32,500 bases of DNA from positions 3,724,666 to 3,757,165 of the forward strand of contig RPFO01000104.1 of NCBI GenBank assembly GCA_009746045.1. The letters are read 5' to 3'. The position numbers and the translations under genes are program-made. Under the pieces are notes generated by a model that was not told the DNA's origin, did not search any database, and worked only from the letters and a program-made list of their open reading frames with translations. The stretch is from Mesostigma viride. Lineage: Eukaryota > Streptophyta > Mesostigmatophyceae > Mesostigmatales > Mesostigmataceae. This document shows, piece by piece, positions 16,260-27,351 of this stretch; the first letter of the stretch is position 1; each line of letters begins with the position of its first letter.

Positions 16260-17160
16260 AGCCCAGAGAAGGGGCCGGCATATGGCCGATAATACATTCT
16301 AAGCTACTTCCTGCAAGGGTGGGAATATAAACGACACTTGCTCTAGGTGCCCCAGGGCACCTGCAGCCCCATGATCTATCAAGCTATGCTCGGCTAAGGG
16401 GGAGCCTGTCATGGGGGGGAAGATCAGCGTAGCTATACAAGAGCTAGGGCATGGCTTCTCAGCATGAGAGTGACTCCCTGCATGGGCACTGCATAATGAA
16501 ATAAAGCTAGGCATCATCTGGAGTGTGGCTCATCATAGGCACACATGTACATGACTAAAAAATGCTAGGCATCAGCTGGTATAGTGCCTCAGTGTAGTAG
16601 GCCCGGGGCATGTATGAAGGCCACGGTCTAACTATTCTACACTACTGCTGCTGTATTCCCCTAGGCTGGGGCGTCTGGGGTCGCTGGGGCCGCGGTGGTC
16701 GCGGGGGTCGCGTGCCAGGGCTTGTGGCCGACGTAGATATCAGTAACCGCCCCCTTCCAGTATACACCCGCTGGCCCGCCTTGGTATGTCTGCCGGAGCT
16801 GGAGGTAGGTCGGCCATAGCTCCCGTCGCCGTTGTTGCTGCGCCAGGGTCAAGTCGTCGTCCATGGTGAAGGGAGTGTTCTCGAGCCGCTTGCGGCGTCT
16901 GAGAAACGAAATCTTGTCCGATGGGCTCTCAAAGATGAGATGAAGCGGGGGCCGGCGCCCCTGCCTTACCCCGCGCGCGGGGAAGCTAGCTATGGGCGGC
17001 CAGCTTTATCTCACCAAGAAGGCCCATGCGTGCAAGGATTTTGCTCTCAAACGCACGTGCAAGCTTCTCGGAATTCTCACCTTCCTCCATGTCGAAGTTC
17101 TTGACGATGACGTTGATCGAGGCTGCGCTTGGCGAGCTCGGCCTCCTCGCGGGGCTGCCG
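16238..17160 (-). mobile_element. Dispersed repeat, copy 3 (truncated)
   Basis: This copy starts with GGGAGTATATGTAGCACATA at 16242, continues with the same blocks as copies 1 and 2, and stops soon after the GCGCTTGGCGAGCTCGGCCT block, next to an AT-rich stretch. It lacks the N-terminal ORF1-like region. Its ORF1-like end is at 16661-16864. Confidence 0.6.
16661..16864 (-). pseudogene. L1 ORF1-like C-terminal domain remnant, copy 3
   Basis: The minus strand encodes DDDLTLAQQQRRRELWPTYL, then YWKGAVTDIYVGHKPW. The basic stretch that should precede it is out of frame at 16865-16940. The remnant is closest to copy 1 in its flanks and to copy 2 in its intact frame. Confidence 0.5.
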
Positions 17161-17779
17161 TTATCTTGTTAAAATTAAGTTAATACTACTACATGTTATA
17201 ATGAGTTCTTGTTATAATAATTTAATATGTTAGTATTTTATAATTAAGTTAATTTTAATTTAATATATTTCTGCACATCAGATCTTTTGATTGCACAAAG
17301 GCCTCAGTCACCATGCATGCAGATGTTTGTTCTGGTAAGAAGGCAGGTTGAATTAATTAATTACTTAATCAGTCTCGTGTCCCCGTGCGTGGGGGGACCA
17401 AGCAGCACTGAATTCCCCAATTGAAGGTATAGTGGACGTCTCCCCAATCTGTCAATATGTACATGTATGTCCACAGCGAGTCTAAAATATGGGCCTCAAG
17501 TGAGGCCTCGAGCTAATCTTGCACGCAATCGATGACCAGTGTTGAATTCATTAATAAAATGGATGGCGTACATGTGTCAAATCTGACGCAAGCTTCGCCT
17601 CGAGGGGATTTGATCCTCACACTCACTGCCAGTCGTAGCCAGCGAGAGGCACAGTTTTATCTTTACCAACGCAGAGGAGCCGGGCACAGAAGCTAGTGTT
17701 TTATACATCAAGTAGCAACCTACCTAGCTATTGAGAAGTACCAAGCCATACAATGAGCCCTACCTCGCTATGACACGAG
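17161..17779. other. AT-rich stretch and 3' flank of the coiled-coil gene
   Basis: Positions 17161-17280 are very AT-rich, with TTAAGTTAAT and TTAATTTAATAT repeats. The rest has no ORF or recognised element. Repeated ACCTAGCTA/ACCTCGCTA/ACCTAGCGA words at about 17721-17790 lie just past the stop of the minus-strand gene. I see no clear poly(A) signal for that gene. Confidence 0.4.
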
Positions 17780-18472
17780 CTACCTAGCGAGTGAATGCTG
17801 CAATGCCGTCATCTCGGCATCCAACGCCGCCATGTCCAGGTGCAGCTGGCCCAAGATCACGTCGGCATCGGATGCCGGCACTTTCTGGCCAAGCCTTTGT
17901 TCCTGGCTGCCGCGTTCATTGTCTACGTGACCGTCGTGACTGGCTGCCTGGCCACCCAGGCTATCAAGGCCAGCCGGCTTAGGCGCCATGGCATCTGGGA
18001 GTATCTCTGCACCAGGACGGCTTGGATTAACGCCCTTGTCCTTTCTGCCAGCATTGGCACCAACGTTCTGGGCAGGGGAACCCGAGCCAGGAAATTGCCC
18101 AAACGCCTTGTTTTTCCTGTCACGGGGGTTGCCTCCCGCAGGTGTGGCCACGGCGACTCCTGATCCATGGGAATTACCCCTGCGTTGCTCTTCCCATGAC
18201 GTCAAGGGGAATGGCCCCCCAGCGGTAGCACCAACGGGGATGTCACGGCTTGGGCTCTTGACCGGGGTGAACCCCGTGAAGCTTGGCCTCTCCACGCCCC
18301 CTGGGAGGGTGGCGTCCCTGGAAGGGAGATATTGGGACCGAGGTTGTGGTATGCTCCCCGTTGGAAGCCCTGGCGATGGCTGCTGAGGGGGCAGCTTGGA
18401 CGGGGACGTGTTCGGGGTGAGCGTAAGGGAGGAGACGGCGTTGGCTGCCGCGCGCACCTTCTTCAACGCCAC
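17780..18472 (-). CDS. Coiled-coil gene, last exon (Pro/Ser-rich tail)
   Basis: On the minus strand the exon starts at 18472 after GCCACCCGACAG and runs 230 codons to TAG at 17780. It opens with a helical segment (VALKKVRAAANAVSSLTLTP), continues as a long Pro/Ser/Gly-rich, probably disordered region, and ends in another heptad-like helix (LGQLHLDMAALDAEMTALQH). The GTG first codon is an exon start and not an initiation codon. Phase 0 agrees with the donor of the preceding exon. The product is not recognised by family; a scaffold or cytoskeletal role is the usual expectation for such a layout. Confidence 0.7.
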   Translation of the reverse strand: MALKKVRAAANAVSSLTLTPNTSPSKLPPQQPSPGLPTGSIPQPRSQYLPSRDATLPGGVERPSFTGFTPVKSPSRDIPVGATAGGPFPLTSWEEQRRGNSHGSGVAVATPAGGNPRDRKNKAFGQFPGSGSPAQNVGANAGRKDKGVNPSRPGAEILPDAMAPKPAGLDSLGGQAASHDGHVDNERGSQEQRLGQKVPASDADVILGQLHLDMAALDAEMTALQHSLAR

Positions 18473-18628
18473 CTGTCGGGTGGCAAAATTTCACGAGCAT
18501 TGCAGAAGAACGGCAATGATGAGAACGCTTGAGGTGAGAGCTTGTGTGAGAGCTGAAACCCCTGACACGATTTTGTTAAAGAGAGAGCTACCTCAGTAGC
18601 TCGGCAGAGGTCGGCAGAGAGCTACATC

Positions 18629-18761
<133 letters not shown>

Positions 18762-19019
18762 TCCCTATCTAGGTTGAAACTAATTCCTAGCAGTAAATGC
18801 TAGCAACAACCTGTCCCTTATTTCTAATTATAACTGATTACTGATGTAGGGAAAGGCTGTCAAGCAATGAACGGATGGGGCTGTGATCGAGAAAGTGCAA
18901 AGAAGCAAAAGGAAGGCATGAGACATCGGGAGGCATGGGAATCGGATGGGGGATAATAAAGAAGGCACGCTAAATATGGTTATTATTGTTGAAGAGGTAC
19001 TCTTTTCCAGAGCACGCAC

Positions 19020-19067
19020 CATGTCCAGAACTGACTTGAGGTCGGCACGCAGGTCATCAATGGTGGC
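19020..19067 (-). CDS. Coiled-coil gene exon (16 codons)
   Basis: After the acceptor GTCCCTCGCAG the minus strand encodes ATIDDLRADLKSVLDM and is followed by the donor GTGCGT. Both ends are phase 0. Hydrophobics are spaced as in a heptad repeat, continuing the coiled coil of the neighbouring exons. A longer reading to AAAAGA|GTACCT would put the last exon out of frame and is rejected. Confidence 0.6.
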
Positions 19068-19171
19068 CTGCGAGGGACCACACGCAGGGCAGCAGGCGAG
19101 GCATACACAGCAGCAGAGCAGCATTTCGATGTGTAAACTGTGAGTAAGCATGGGGCTGGTGCACAATGCAT

Positions 19172-20029
19172 ACATGAATGAATGAATGAATGAATGAATG
19201 AATGAATGAATGAATGAATGAATGAATGAATGAATGAATGAATGAATGAATGAATGAATGAATGAATGAATGGATGAATGAATGAATGAGTGAACGAGTG
19301 GACGAGTGGATGAGTGCACGAGTGCATGAGTGCATGAGTGCATGAGTGCATGAGTGCATGAGTGCATGAGTGCATGAGTGCACGAGTGCACGAGTGCATG
19401 AGTGCATGAGTGCATGAGTGCATGAGTGCATGAGTGCATGAGTGCATGAGTGCATGAGTGCATGAGTGCATGAGTGCATGAGTGCATGAGTGCATGAGTG
19501 CATGAGTGCATGAGTGCATGAGTGCATGAGTGCATGAGTGCATGAGTGCATGAGTGCATGAGTGCATGAGTGCATGACTTAATTAATGAATGAATAAATG
19601 AGTGAATGAGTTAATGAGTTAACAAAGGAACGAATGAACGAACGAACGAACGAACGAACGAACGAACGAACGAACGAACGAACGAACGAACGAACGAACG
19701 AACGAACGAACGAACGAACGAACGAACGAACGAACGAACGAACGAACGAACGAACGAACGAACGAACGAACGAACGAACGAACGAACGAACGAACGAACG
19801 AACGAACGAACGAACGAACGAACGAACGAACGAACGAACGAACGAACGAACGAACGAACGAACGAACGAACGAACGAACGAACGAACGAACGAACGAACG
19901 AACGAACGAACGAACGAACGAACGAACGAACGAACGAACGAACGAACGAACGAACGAACGAACGAACGAACGAACGAACGAACGAACGAACGAACGAACG
20001 AACGAACGAACGAACGAACGAACGAACGA

Positions 20030-20060
<31 letters not shown>

Positions 20061-20119
20061 AGCGAGCGGCCGGCCGGACGAATGAATGAATGCATTCACG
20101 AATGAATAATTGAACGAAT
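19172..20119. repeat. Composite period-4 satellite: (GAAT)n, (GAGTGCAT)n, (GAAC)n
   Basis: The array has three zones: about 19173-19295 GAAT repeats, about 19298-19576 an 8-base GAGTGCAT repeat (some 34 copies, with CACGAGTG variants), and about 19636-20057 GAAC repeats (some 105 copies). Short transition zones with mixed words (GAGT, GGAT, GCGA, GGCC) lie between and after them. Every zone keeps a 4-base frame of the type NNGA. It lies in an intron of the coiled-coil gene. Long open frames on both strands (NERT, FVRS and THALMHSC repeats) are artefacts of stop-free periodicity. Confidence 0.95.
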
Positions 20120-21289
20120 AGGATTGTACCACAGCAGGCTGGATGACGTTACGGGCATCACGTGCACAACCCAGTATAACGAAAAAACATAGTGACATGC
20201 TTAGCAGCAGTGCGCTGAATGCCAGCAGCGGGAGTTTGCTGGAATGGGAGGCATGTTTACCAGGACAGCATGTTAGCAATATCTACATTGGACGCCCCTG
20301 TCGGGCTAAATTGAAAGGGCCAGATAGGCATAGATAGCTTTGGTGACAAAACCTGCTCACATGCAAGAATGCTTTTATAGAAGAAACAAAACATGATTAG
20401 AGAATGTGGTGCGAACTGCGGAGTGCTGGCTAAGCTCCAGGGTATGGGTGGCACGCATTTTGTCCTTCACAAAGGAACACACACACAAGTGCCTGCATAT
20501 GGCTTGCATGCCTTCAGGTATCAGGCTCCCACTTCGCGTCTTCTTCAAATTTGACCTCAAGTCCCTACCGCGTTTCTCATAGACAAGGCGCTACGAATTA
20601 CAGGAGCCACAGGACTTCTGTGTTGGAGGGAGGAGGCGTTCCGAATGTGAGGCCCAACCCAGACCATGAATGAGGCCAGGGGAGCCCAGGCTATTTGCGG
20701 ACCCTACCAATTGACATGCTATCCGATCTCCAAATCATCGCTTCCCTCCATCGTGGATGACTCCCCTCCCTCAGAACCCCCTGTTTATCCCAAAGCATTA
20801 CCTTCCCATCGCATCACACTTCTAATGCATTGTATTCTATAGTATTGTATTCTATAGTATTGTATTCTATAGTATTGTATTCTATAGTATTGTATTCTGT
20901 AGTATTGTATTCCTAATGAAAGAAACTGTAACATATTCCCAGTGTAGCATATCCCTCCCCTGCGCCTGTCATGGTCCACACTACGCTAGCGACCACCCTA
21001 AAGTATGCCAGTAGTCCATTCTCGCCCACAAGCATTATGTGGACAGTCCCATGTCACTGCATTTCTGACCCCTCTCCCTCTGCTTGCCCAGACCTGGATG
21101 ACGGATGGCTCAACCCCCCACCCCACCCCTGCGCCTCACCTGCACCTCACCTCCAAAATGGTCCCCTCCCTTGCCATCGCATAGAAGATCCTTCCCATCC
21201 AGCAGACGCTGTAAAGTTGCTTTCCCTGAGGCTACGCGACTTCTCAGGCTTCCTCTTGTACGTAGCCAATGACCCATCCCCCCCCTCAC
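20120..21289. other. Remainder of intron 19068-21289, with a 15 bp minisatellite
   Basis: No coding exon is seen here. At 20830-20912 there are about five and a half copies of a 15-base unit, TTGTATTCTATAGTA. The rest is unique sequence without recognisable features. Confidence 0.5.
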
Positions 21290-21352
21290 CTGCATCTCCA
21301 CAATGGTGGCCTGAAGCTCGTCAATCTTCAGCTGAAGCTCCACCGTGTGCGC
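21290..21352 (-). CDS. Coiled-coil gene exon (21 codons)
   Basis: The minus strand encodes AHTVELQLKIDELQATIVEM plus Q between the acceptor GGTCCCCTAG and the donor CAG|GTGAGG. Both ends are phase 0. The heptad pattern (L, I, L, I, V) is clear, so it is part of a continuous coiled coil. Confidence 0.7.
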
Positions 21353-22073
21353 CTAGGGGACCAATAGGACAGGCACCATGGCATGTGACAAGTAAAACGT
21401 AGTGAATGGGCCATTCGAGGGCATCGAGAGTAAAGCAGGGCTGCGTAGGAGGAGACGCGACAAGTCCATAGCATTTGGGAAAGAAAGGATGACAATTGAT
21501 AAAAAAAAATTCATAAGTCAGGCAATACATATGTAGGCCATGCGTCCCAAGGGCAGACTTTTCCTTGCTGCAGATATACATATGCTGCGTGTAGTAGGTG
21601 GGTGGACTTGACCTGCCTCGTAACAGCTCATAATAGCTTAGCCCGTTGTAAATGTGATAAGAAAGGGAAGTTGCTGTTGGGAAGACGCTGACGGTTGCCC
21701 CTTAATGGGGCTTTTTAGGAGAAGGATTGTAGGGGGAGAACCGTGGCAGACCCTGGTGGCATGCCCAATCACCGGTCCAACCCAAGCAAACGACATGAAG
21801 CAGCATGGACACTTCATTTCTTAACACTTTCAAATTCAACACAAAAGCAACAGCAGCAGCAAGCGAAATCTGGGCACATTTGATGGTGATCTGGCTACGT
21901 AAAGCAAACGCGCAGGACACGGGGGCCAGGGGACGAGGGGGATGGTAAGGCACCCACCCTTCGCAATGAATCACAGAGCTCACAGTTTATTGCAGTAAGG
22001 AAATAGCCCATAAAGCAATGGCCACGTATGGATGAATACAAACGAGTAGAGTACTAAATTCAGAAACGTCTAC
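21353..22073. other. Intron of the coiled-coil gene, nothing else seen
   Basis: This 721-base intron is GT-AG bounded. No repeats longer than short runs and no independent ORF with protein-like composition were found. Confidence 0.5.
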
Positions 22074-22145
22074 CTGTGCAGCCGCATGCTCCGCCGAAAG
22101 CGCGCGATAGGCATCCACCCCGTTGTGGATGCGCTGCTTCATCTC
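22074..22145 (-). CDS. Coiled-coil gene exon (24 codons)
   Basis: The minus strand encodes EMKQRIHNGVDAYRALSAEH and AAAQ between the acceptor TTTCTCCGCAG and the donor CAG|GTAGAC. Both ends are phase 0, and the sequence is helical. Confidence 0.7.
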
Positions 22146-22469
22146 CTGCGGAGAAAGGCCAACACAAGGGGTCAGGTATCAAACAGGTGCACGCTGGGTG
22201 AAAAACTTGTCAAGGCACTTTGTCGGTGATGTGGAGCATGTGTGCACACAATCCTGCAAGTTCTTGGGCCAGAAATGGTCGCTGCGGCATCGCCGCTGGC
22301 CATGGGATCTTGCGGTGGAGAGAAGAGGATCGCAGGAAAGCATTAGGGAAAAGACATGGCTTACCGAGAAATCCATTCTTTTATCCCTCCTATCTGCACC
22401 TGCACCTCCGGCCCTTTCCCTCCCCCCAAAACACTGCCGCTGCACCCTTCTCCTTTTTTATTTTGTTAC

Positions 22470-22581
22470 CTGCAGCTGCACCTCCAGCTCTTGTGCCCGC
22501 ATTTGCGCATCAGTCGCCACACGCAGGTGGGCGGCCTCCCGTTGCTCCGCGCTGATGCGACGTAGCTCGTTCTGGGCGTCC
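22470..22581 (-). CDS. Coiled-coil gene exon (112 bp)
   Basis: After the acceptor GCGAACATCAG the first base completes an Arg codon split with the previous exon. Then 37 codons encode DAQNELRRISAEQREAAHLR, then VATDAQMRAQELEVQLQ, a strong coiled-coil sequence. The donor is CAG|GTAACA. The split codon (phase 2) agrees exactly with the exon at 24642-24711, which supports the model. Confidence 0.75.
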
Positions 22582-24641
22582 CTGATGTTCGCAGTTGTTA
22601 CAGTTTGCAGGTATATAATTATAGATTACAGTTAGTCTCCATGCTTTGCTGCAGACTAAGTCTCAAAGGCATTGTGAATACAACGTATGAATAAGCCTTG
22701 TAAACCTACGTTGGTATGTGAATATAAATACCACGTGGGCTATGCAGACAAGACGGCTAGTCGAGTCTCATATGTTTCCCTAGATAGGTGCGTTGGTACT
22801 TTGGGTACTGGGGTACATGACAGATGGCAGTACCCAGTATACGTAGTGTCCTGTCATTGGACGGTACTAGAGTATCCTAGATAGGGACCGTACTGCAGAG
22901 TGGATTGATCTGTGATCACACGATGCAGTGACTAGACTGCCGCCTGTCATCGTGCCGCCCCGGGCCAACGGTCTGCACCCAACGGTCACTGGCGGCGCGG
23001 CCAGTGAGAGGAACGTTGATAAAGGGTAAACCTATTTTCTAATGAGCAAGGAATTCATTGCCAAAAACACACTTGTGCTCTCAAGCAATCAGTACTACCG
23101 CATTCGTGCATTATTCCTAACTATTACACAAGGGTTATAGTTTACATCATGTGGGTCATATGGGTTGTTTTTGTTTACACATCTAGATACTAGTCGCTGT
23201 TACAGTTTACGAGTGAGCGTCAGGAGTGACAAAGAAATGACGTGATAGAGCCGTCCGTGGCCAGGGCGAAGGCACCAGCACAGGTCCAAGCAATGGATGC
23301 CATGGGCGATTGGTAAGTCCTTTTCAGGAGCTTAACCCCGCTGCGATTTGTTTGTGCATGAGTTTGTTTGCTCCCACAGACACATGGACTATTAGACTAG
23401 CCTGCAGCTCAAACTGCAGCCGGAGGCAAAGAAGGGGTGGTCATGTAATAGTGGGAGTGCAACCGCGCTCAACTGACAGTCAAAGTAACATTGAACAGTT
23501 GTTTGAGGCTGCACCATTGGGTTGGCAAGTCCTCTGTGTCCAGATAGTGGGGTTGAGGAAGCATTACTAGAGCTCATGGGCGAGCATCTTAAAAGGGTTC
23601 CACCCACGAAAGACTGTCCCGTCGCATCCATCGCCAAATGCATGCGTGTACATAAGCGACCACCAGTTAAGGAGAGAGCCAGGAACTGAGGGGAGACGGG
23701 AGAAGGGGCAGGAAGGGGAGGCGAGAGGAAGTGGAGGCAAGGGGAAGGGAAGGCAAGAGGAAGAAAGAAGAGGCAATAGTGCTATCATACCCCTGGCCCT
23801 ACATTTAAGATACCCAACTCTGCAATAATGAGACCCTGGTCTTGACCTCTACACCCTCCAACGTATATGGTGTGTGTGTGTGTGTGTGTGTGTGTTATTA
23901 GTGTGAGTTTGAAAGTTCGTGTGAGTCACACCGATGGGGATATCCCCCACAAAACTGGGCCTTCGCGTTGGGTTCTACACTTCTACTAGAAATTTGCCTA
24001 ATGCCTGAACTCTCCAGCTTGTAGCCGCCTATCTGTCAATCGCCGAGGTTGGGTAGGCGCTTTCGTTGATGCCGAGTATGTTCTTTGGTGTACGTGCCGG
24101 GTGAAAAGCTTGCTGCAAACTTGTTGTCTCGGCGAGCTCCCCTAAAGTCCGGTGTCAACTACGAAAGGGGGGATTGGTTTGACTGCGGTTCGGAAATAGC
24201 TCAAACGTGGCTCACACTAATGCTATACACCGGCTTTCGTGTGAGCTCGCAAGTAGTGTGAGCCACACGATTGGGTATATCTGCGCCTAGGAACCCTAGT
24301 ATTCTATGTGGTCCACACTATATGCGTTGGACGGTGTCCTAGTAGTAGAATTAAGTATAACCTTAGTAAAACTAGTATGATTGAACCACAGTAATAACGC
24401 TACTATCAGCTAAGATAATGAGAACTGGCTCGGTACCACCCTTGTCTTATCTCAAACACAGGCCAGGAGTGTACCTGTCCCTGCGCGACTTCCAAGCAAC
24501 TGAGGAAGCACAGGGGAGAGTGCGAGTGAATGAGAAAGGAAGAACAGGGCAGCGCATGCTGGCGACAGGAAAGGGACGACATTGTCACAATTCAGCCAAG
24601 GCAACAGGTAGACAAGGCAAGTGGTTTGTTTGTGCTGTCAC
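22582..24641. other. Long intron of the coiled-coil gene with a (TG)n run
   Basis: No coding exon is recognised in this 2.06 kb intron. A TG dinucleotide run lies at 23870-23895. Two related blocks, GTGTGAGTCACACCGATGGG at about 23919 and GTGTGAGCCACACGATTGGG at 24246, each contain GTGTGA-TCACAC-like inverted words and may be remnants of one small element. Confidence 0.5.
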
Positions 24642-24711
24642 CTGTCCCTCAGCTCCGCCTCCATCGCGTCCAGTTGCTCCCTCAGCACGCGCCGCTCCTT
24701 CATGCCGCTCG
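24642..24711 (-). CDS. Coiled-coil gene exon (70 bp)
   Basis: The minus strand reads, after GGCCCCGCAG, two bases finishing a Thr codon, then SGMKERRVLREQLDAMEAEL and RD, then two bases of an Arg codon before the donor GTGACA. Entry phase 1 matches the exon at 25227-25326 and exit phase 2 matches the exon at 22470-22581. The sequence is coiled coil. Confidence 0.75.
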
Positions 24712-24782
24712 CTGCGGGGCCAGGAGGATTAGGTTGCACATTGTACAGCCGGGAGGATAAGGTTGCGGGCTATAACTAGAGT

Positions 24783-25080
24783 GTTAGTCGTGCTTTGGAG
24801 GGCATTTAGTTGTGCACTGGAGAGCATCAGTTGTGTATTGGAGGGCAGATAGGACGTAGTTGTGCATTCGAGAGCATGTAGTTGTGCATTCGAGGGCATA
24901 TAGCACGTAGTTGTGCATTCGAGAGCATGTAGTTGTGCATTTCTAGCGCATATAGCACGTAGTTGTGCATTCGAGAGCATGTAGTTGTGCATTCGAGAGC
25001 ATCTCGTTGTGAATTCGAGCGCATATAGCACGTAGTTGTGCATTCGAGAGCACTTAGTTGTGCATTCGAGGGCATTGAGT
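24783..25080. repeat. 22 bp minisatellite (TAGTTGTGCATTCGAGAGCA type)
   Basis: About thirteen imperfect copies of a 22-base unit are present. Some are separated by an extra TATAGCAC-type insert, giving a higher-order alternation of about 50-60 bases. The array lies in the intron between exons at 24711 and 25227. Minus-strand ORFs rich in NAQLHALECTTT are artefacts. Confidence 0.85.
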
Positions 25081-25226
25081 CAATAAAAGCCATGTTCACA
25101 GAAGTGATCTACCCTACCAGCCAAGCCCGCCGGCCAATTTCTATTCGGCAGATTTGTATGGCGACAAGGTCCTATGCTAGCTAGCGGCAACGGCTTGAAC
25201 ACACAACTTGATGCTGGCAAACGTAC

Positions 25227-25326
25227 TGAGCTTGGCCTGCAGGGACGCGCACAGCGACCGTGCCTTCTCGATGGCCTGGCTGTACATGGGGATCAGGGAC
25301 GCCACCTGCGCGCCCTGGAGGTCACC
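25227..25326 (-). CDS. Coiled-coil gene exon (100 bp)
   Basis: After the acceptor GCTGTCTGTGCAG the minus strand encodes GDLQGAQVASLIPMYSQAIE, then KARSLCASLQAKL and the first base of a Thr codon before the donor GTACGT. Entry is phase 0 and exit is phase 1; both agree with neighbouring exons. It is helical and marks the start of the continuous coiled-coil run. Confidence 0.75.
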
Positions 25327-26175
25327 CTGCACAGACAGCATCGTAGTATGCAAGGAGGGCCTTGGTAAGGGAGGAAGCTTAGATGGAGAGTTTCCAAACT
25401 TGTTTGTGTTAGCACTCCCGCCAATAGGCAAGGTGACTAGTGTGGTGGTAAAGGACTGCTTCAGTAATCAGGCACCTGATTACAGGCATGCTCAAGTTTT
25501 TCGGATGAAGGAGGGGGCGCCCATGCTCATGGCGTACGGCATTACATAATGCAAGCCTTTAAAATCAATATGCCAATTCGTAGCTGTCGATTCTGAAAGA
25601 AAAGCCTTGCGCCTTTGTTCTTAACATAGTAACACATCTCTCTGGAAAACCAAAGAGAGACCTTCGATGGTACTCAGTTTGTACAAACCAAGGCGCACAA
25701 CCCAGGGAAAGTTTGAACCATACTCTTATCTGGGGAGATCAGATACTAGAAACACAGGTACAGGAGGTAGGAGGGGTGAAGCAGGCACATGCACCGTTTA
25801 GAGCACCCCAACGGAGCCCACAGGGAGGGTACACGTTGAGCAAACACACAACTCCTGAAGCAGGCATTGACAGCCTGGCCCTCCACGCATTGGGAGGCTC
25901 GCGAGACAGGACGAGACAAACAAGAAGGAAATGGTTACCATACAGCATTAAAATTATATATAAAACAAATACCATTGCATCCGGTGCAAAACAAATGGAT
26001 AGGAAACACTCCAAAATCCCATGAAATACGGCGCCAAGTGTGTCACCTGTGGCCCCCTTGCACCCAAGCACCTCCAAGCTAGGAAGCACTGCACCAGAAT
26101 GACTCACATACCAACAGCCATCATCCCGCACCGGGGGCTTAGTCCCCTTCAGCCCCTTTAAGTGCCTAGTGCGCA

Positions 26176-26285
26176 TGATCTCATCCGCTGGTGTAACTAA
26201 TGCTAAGGCAGACTTGGCACTTCATTAATATGATCTCATCCGCTGGTGTAACTAATGCTAAGGCAGACTTGGCACTTCATTAATA
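26176..26285. repeat. Perfect 55 bp tandem duplication
   Basis: Two identical 55-base copies starting TGATCTCATCCGCTGG lie at 26176-26230 and 26231-26285. No difference is seen between the copies, so the duplication is recent. It lies in the intron 25327-26381. Confidence 0.95.
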
Positions 26286-26297
26286 AGCTTTGCCCCG

Positions 26298-26358
26298 CCC
26301 CCCCCCCCCCCCCCCTCGCCCCCTCATTCCCCACGTACGCCCCCCCTTCCCCCCCCCC
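26298..26358. repeat. Poly(C) runs
   Basis: A C18 run at 26298-26315 and a C10 run at 26349-26358 lie in C-rich sequence just downstream (in transcript sense) of the donor at 26381. On the transcript they are G-runs that could form G-quadruplexes. Confidence 0.9.
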
Positions 26359-26381
26359 TCGTCCCCTCACTCCAAACATAC

Positions 26382-27351
26382 CGCCCGGTGCGCTGCTTCC
26401 AGCAGCCGCCCCAGCCGCTCCCTCTCCGCCTCGGATTGCTCAAGCTGCGCCATCAACTGCGCGATCATGGGCTCCTCGCCCCCACCACCCGCATTCACGC
26501 CACTCCCGCCGCCACCTACATTCATGCCATCGCCACCACCGCCGCCCCTGCCACCGCCACCAAATGCCATGGCAGATCCCGCCGCACCTCTCGGCGGTTG
26601 GGGTGTCAACCCTGGACCGCTCATGGATGGGACATTGGGCCCCCCATACCCCTGGCCATGGTCGTTGAAGCTGGTCGCCCCTTGGTCATATCGCCCAGGG
26701 GGCACCGATGGCCAAAACGTCGCCTGCGAGGATGACGAACCCTCCCTGGCCGAAAACGGGGCCTTGTCCCTGGTTGAAAATGGTCCCCCGTCCCTGCCCG
26801 TCCCGTCTCGAGGACCCCCCCATGCCTGCCCTAAATATTCATCGGACCTGCCACTATCAGAGACATGGCCCCAGTGGCCCGTGTGCGTGTGCTGGCTGCT
26901 GCCTTCATCCGGCACGCGCGAGTGCTCCTGCGCGGCGCCCACCTGGTCATTCCGAACGCGCGACCCTGATGCCAGTGACGGCACCACGTCTCTCTGCCAG
27001 TCGTCATGGGACCCCGCAGCGTTACTATGCCAGTCCTCACGAGGCCCTGCGGCCGCTGGGCCCCAAGCGTCCCACCCACGTCCCGTATCCCGCTCAAGAT
27101 GTCTCGCGTCCCGCTCCGGCCTTGCCCACGGTGTCTGCTGCCACGGGGCCTGCGAGGGCGTGGTGTCTCTCGTGTTGGCATGTCCCATGTTGGAATACTC
27201 GGGACCCCCTGCCGGGTGGTTGGTGGTGCCGGTTCGCTGCGGAGTGCTGGCTGTTTGGGGGGTGCTCGTGGCGGCCGTGAGGTCGTGGAGCTGGTTGGTG
27301 TCGGGCGTGGCGGCGTTGGTGGAGAGGGAGGCTAGACCGGACGATACGACG
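26382..27351 (-). CDS. Coiled-coil gene, large exon (disordered, Gly-rich, then coiled coil)
   Basis: On the minus strand the exon runs from 27351, after CTTCCTCCCCACACGCTCCGCCAG, to the donor GCG|GTATGT. It is open for 323 codons. The first base completes a Gly codon from the exon at 31724-31884, so phase 2 matches. The product starts Ser/Thr/Ala-rich, continues as an Asp/Arg/Gly/Ser/Trp-rich disordered region, then a Gly-rich block (AFGGGGRGGGGGDGMNVGGG) and a coiled-coil end (MIAQLMAQLEQSEAERERLG). The frame is open up to 27473, but that extra part looks like a pyrimidine-rich intron end. The plus-strand frame over the same interval is its shadow. Confidence 0.65.

Noticed and set aside
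18828-19575. Three overlapping minus-strand ORFs of THALMHSC repeats
   Set aside because: They are produced by the stop-free GAGTGCAT satellite and have no start context.
19611-20279. NERT-repeat (+) and FVRS-repeat (-) ORFs of 150-220 aa
   Set aside because: They are artefacts of the GAAC repeat, which is open in several frames.
20560-20590. GCGTTTCT word at about 20571
   Set aside because: Only the right flank of the hairpin motif matches; the core and left flank are absent, so it is a chance match.
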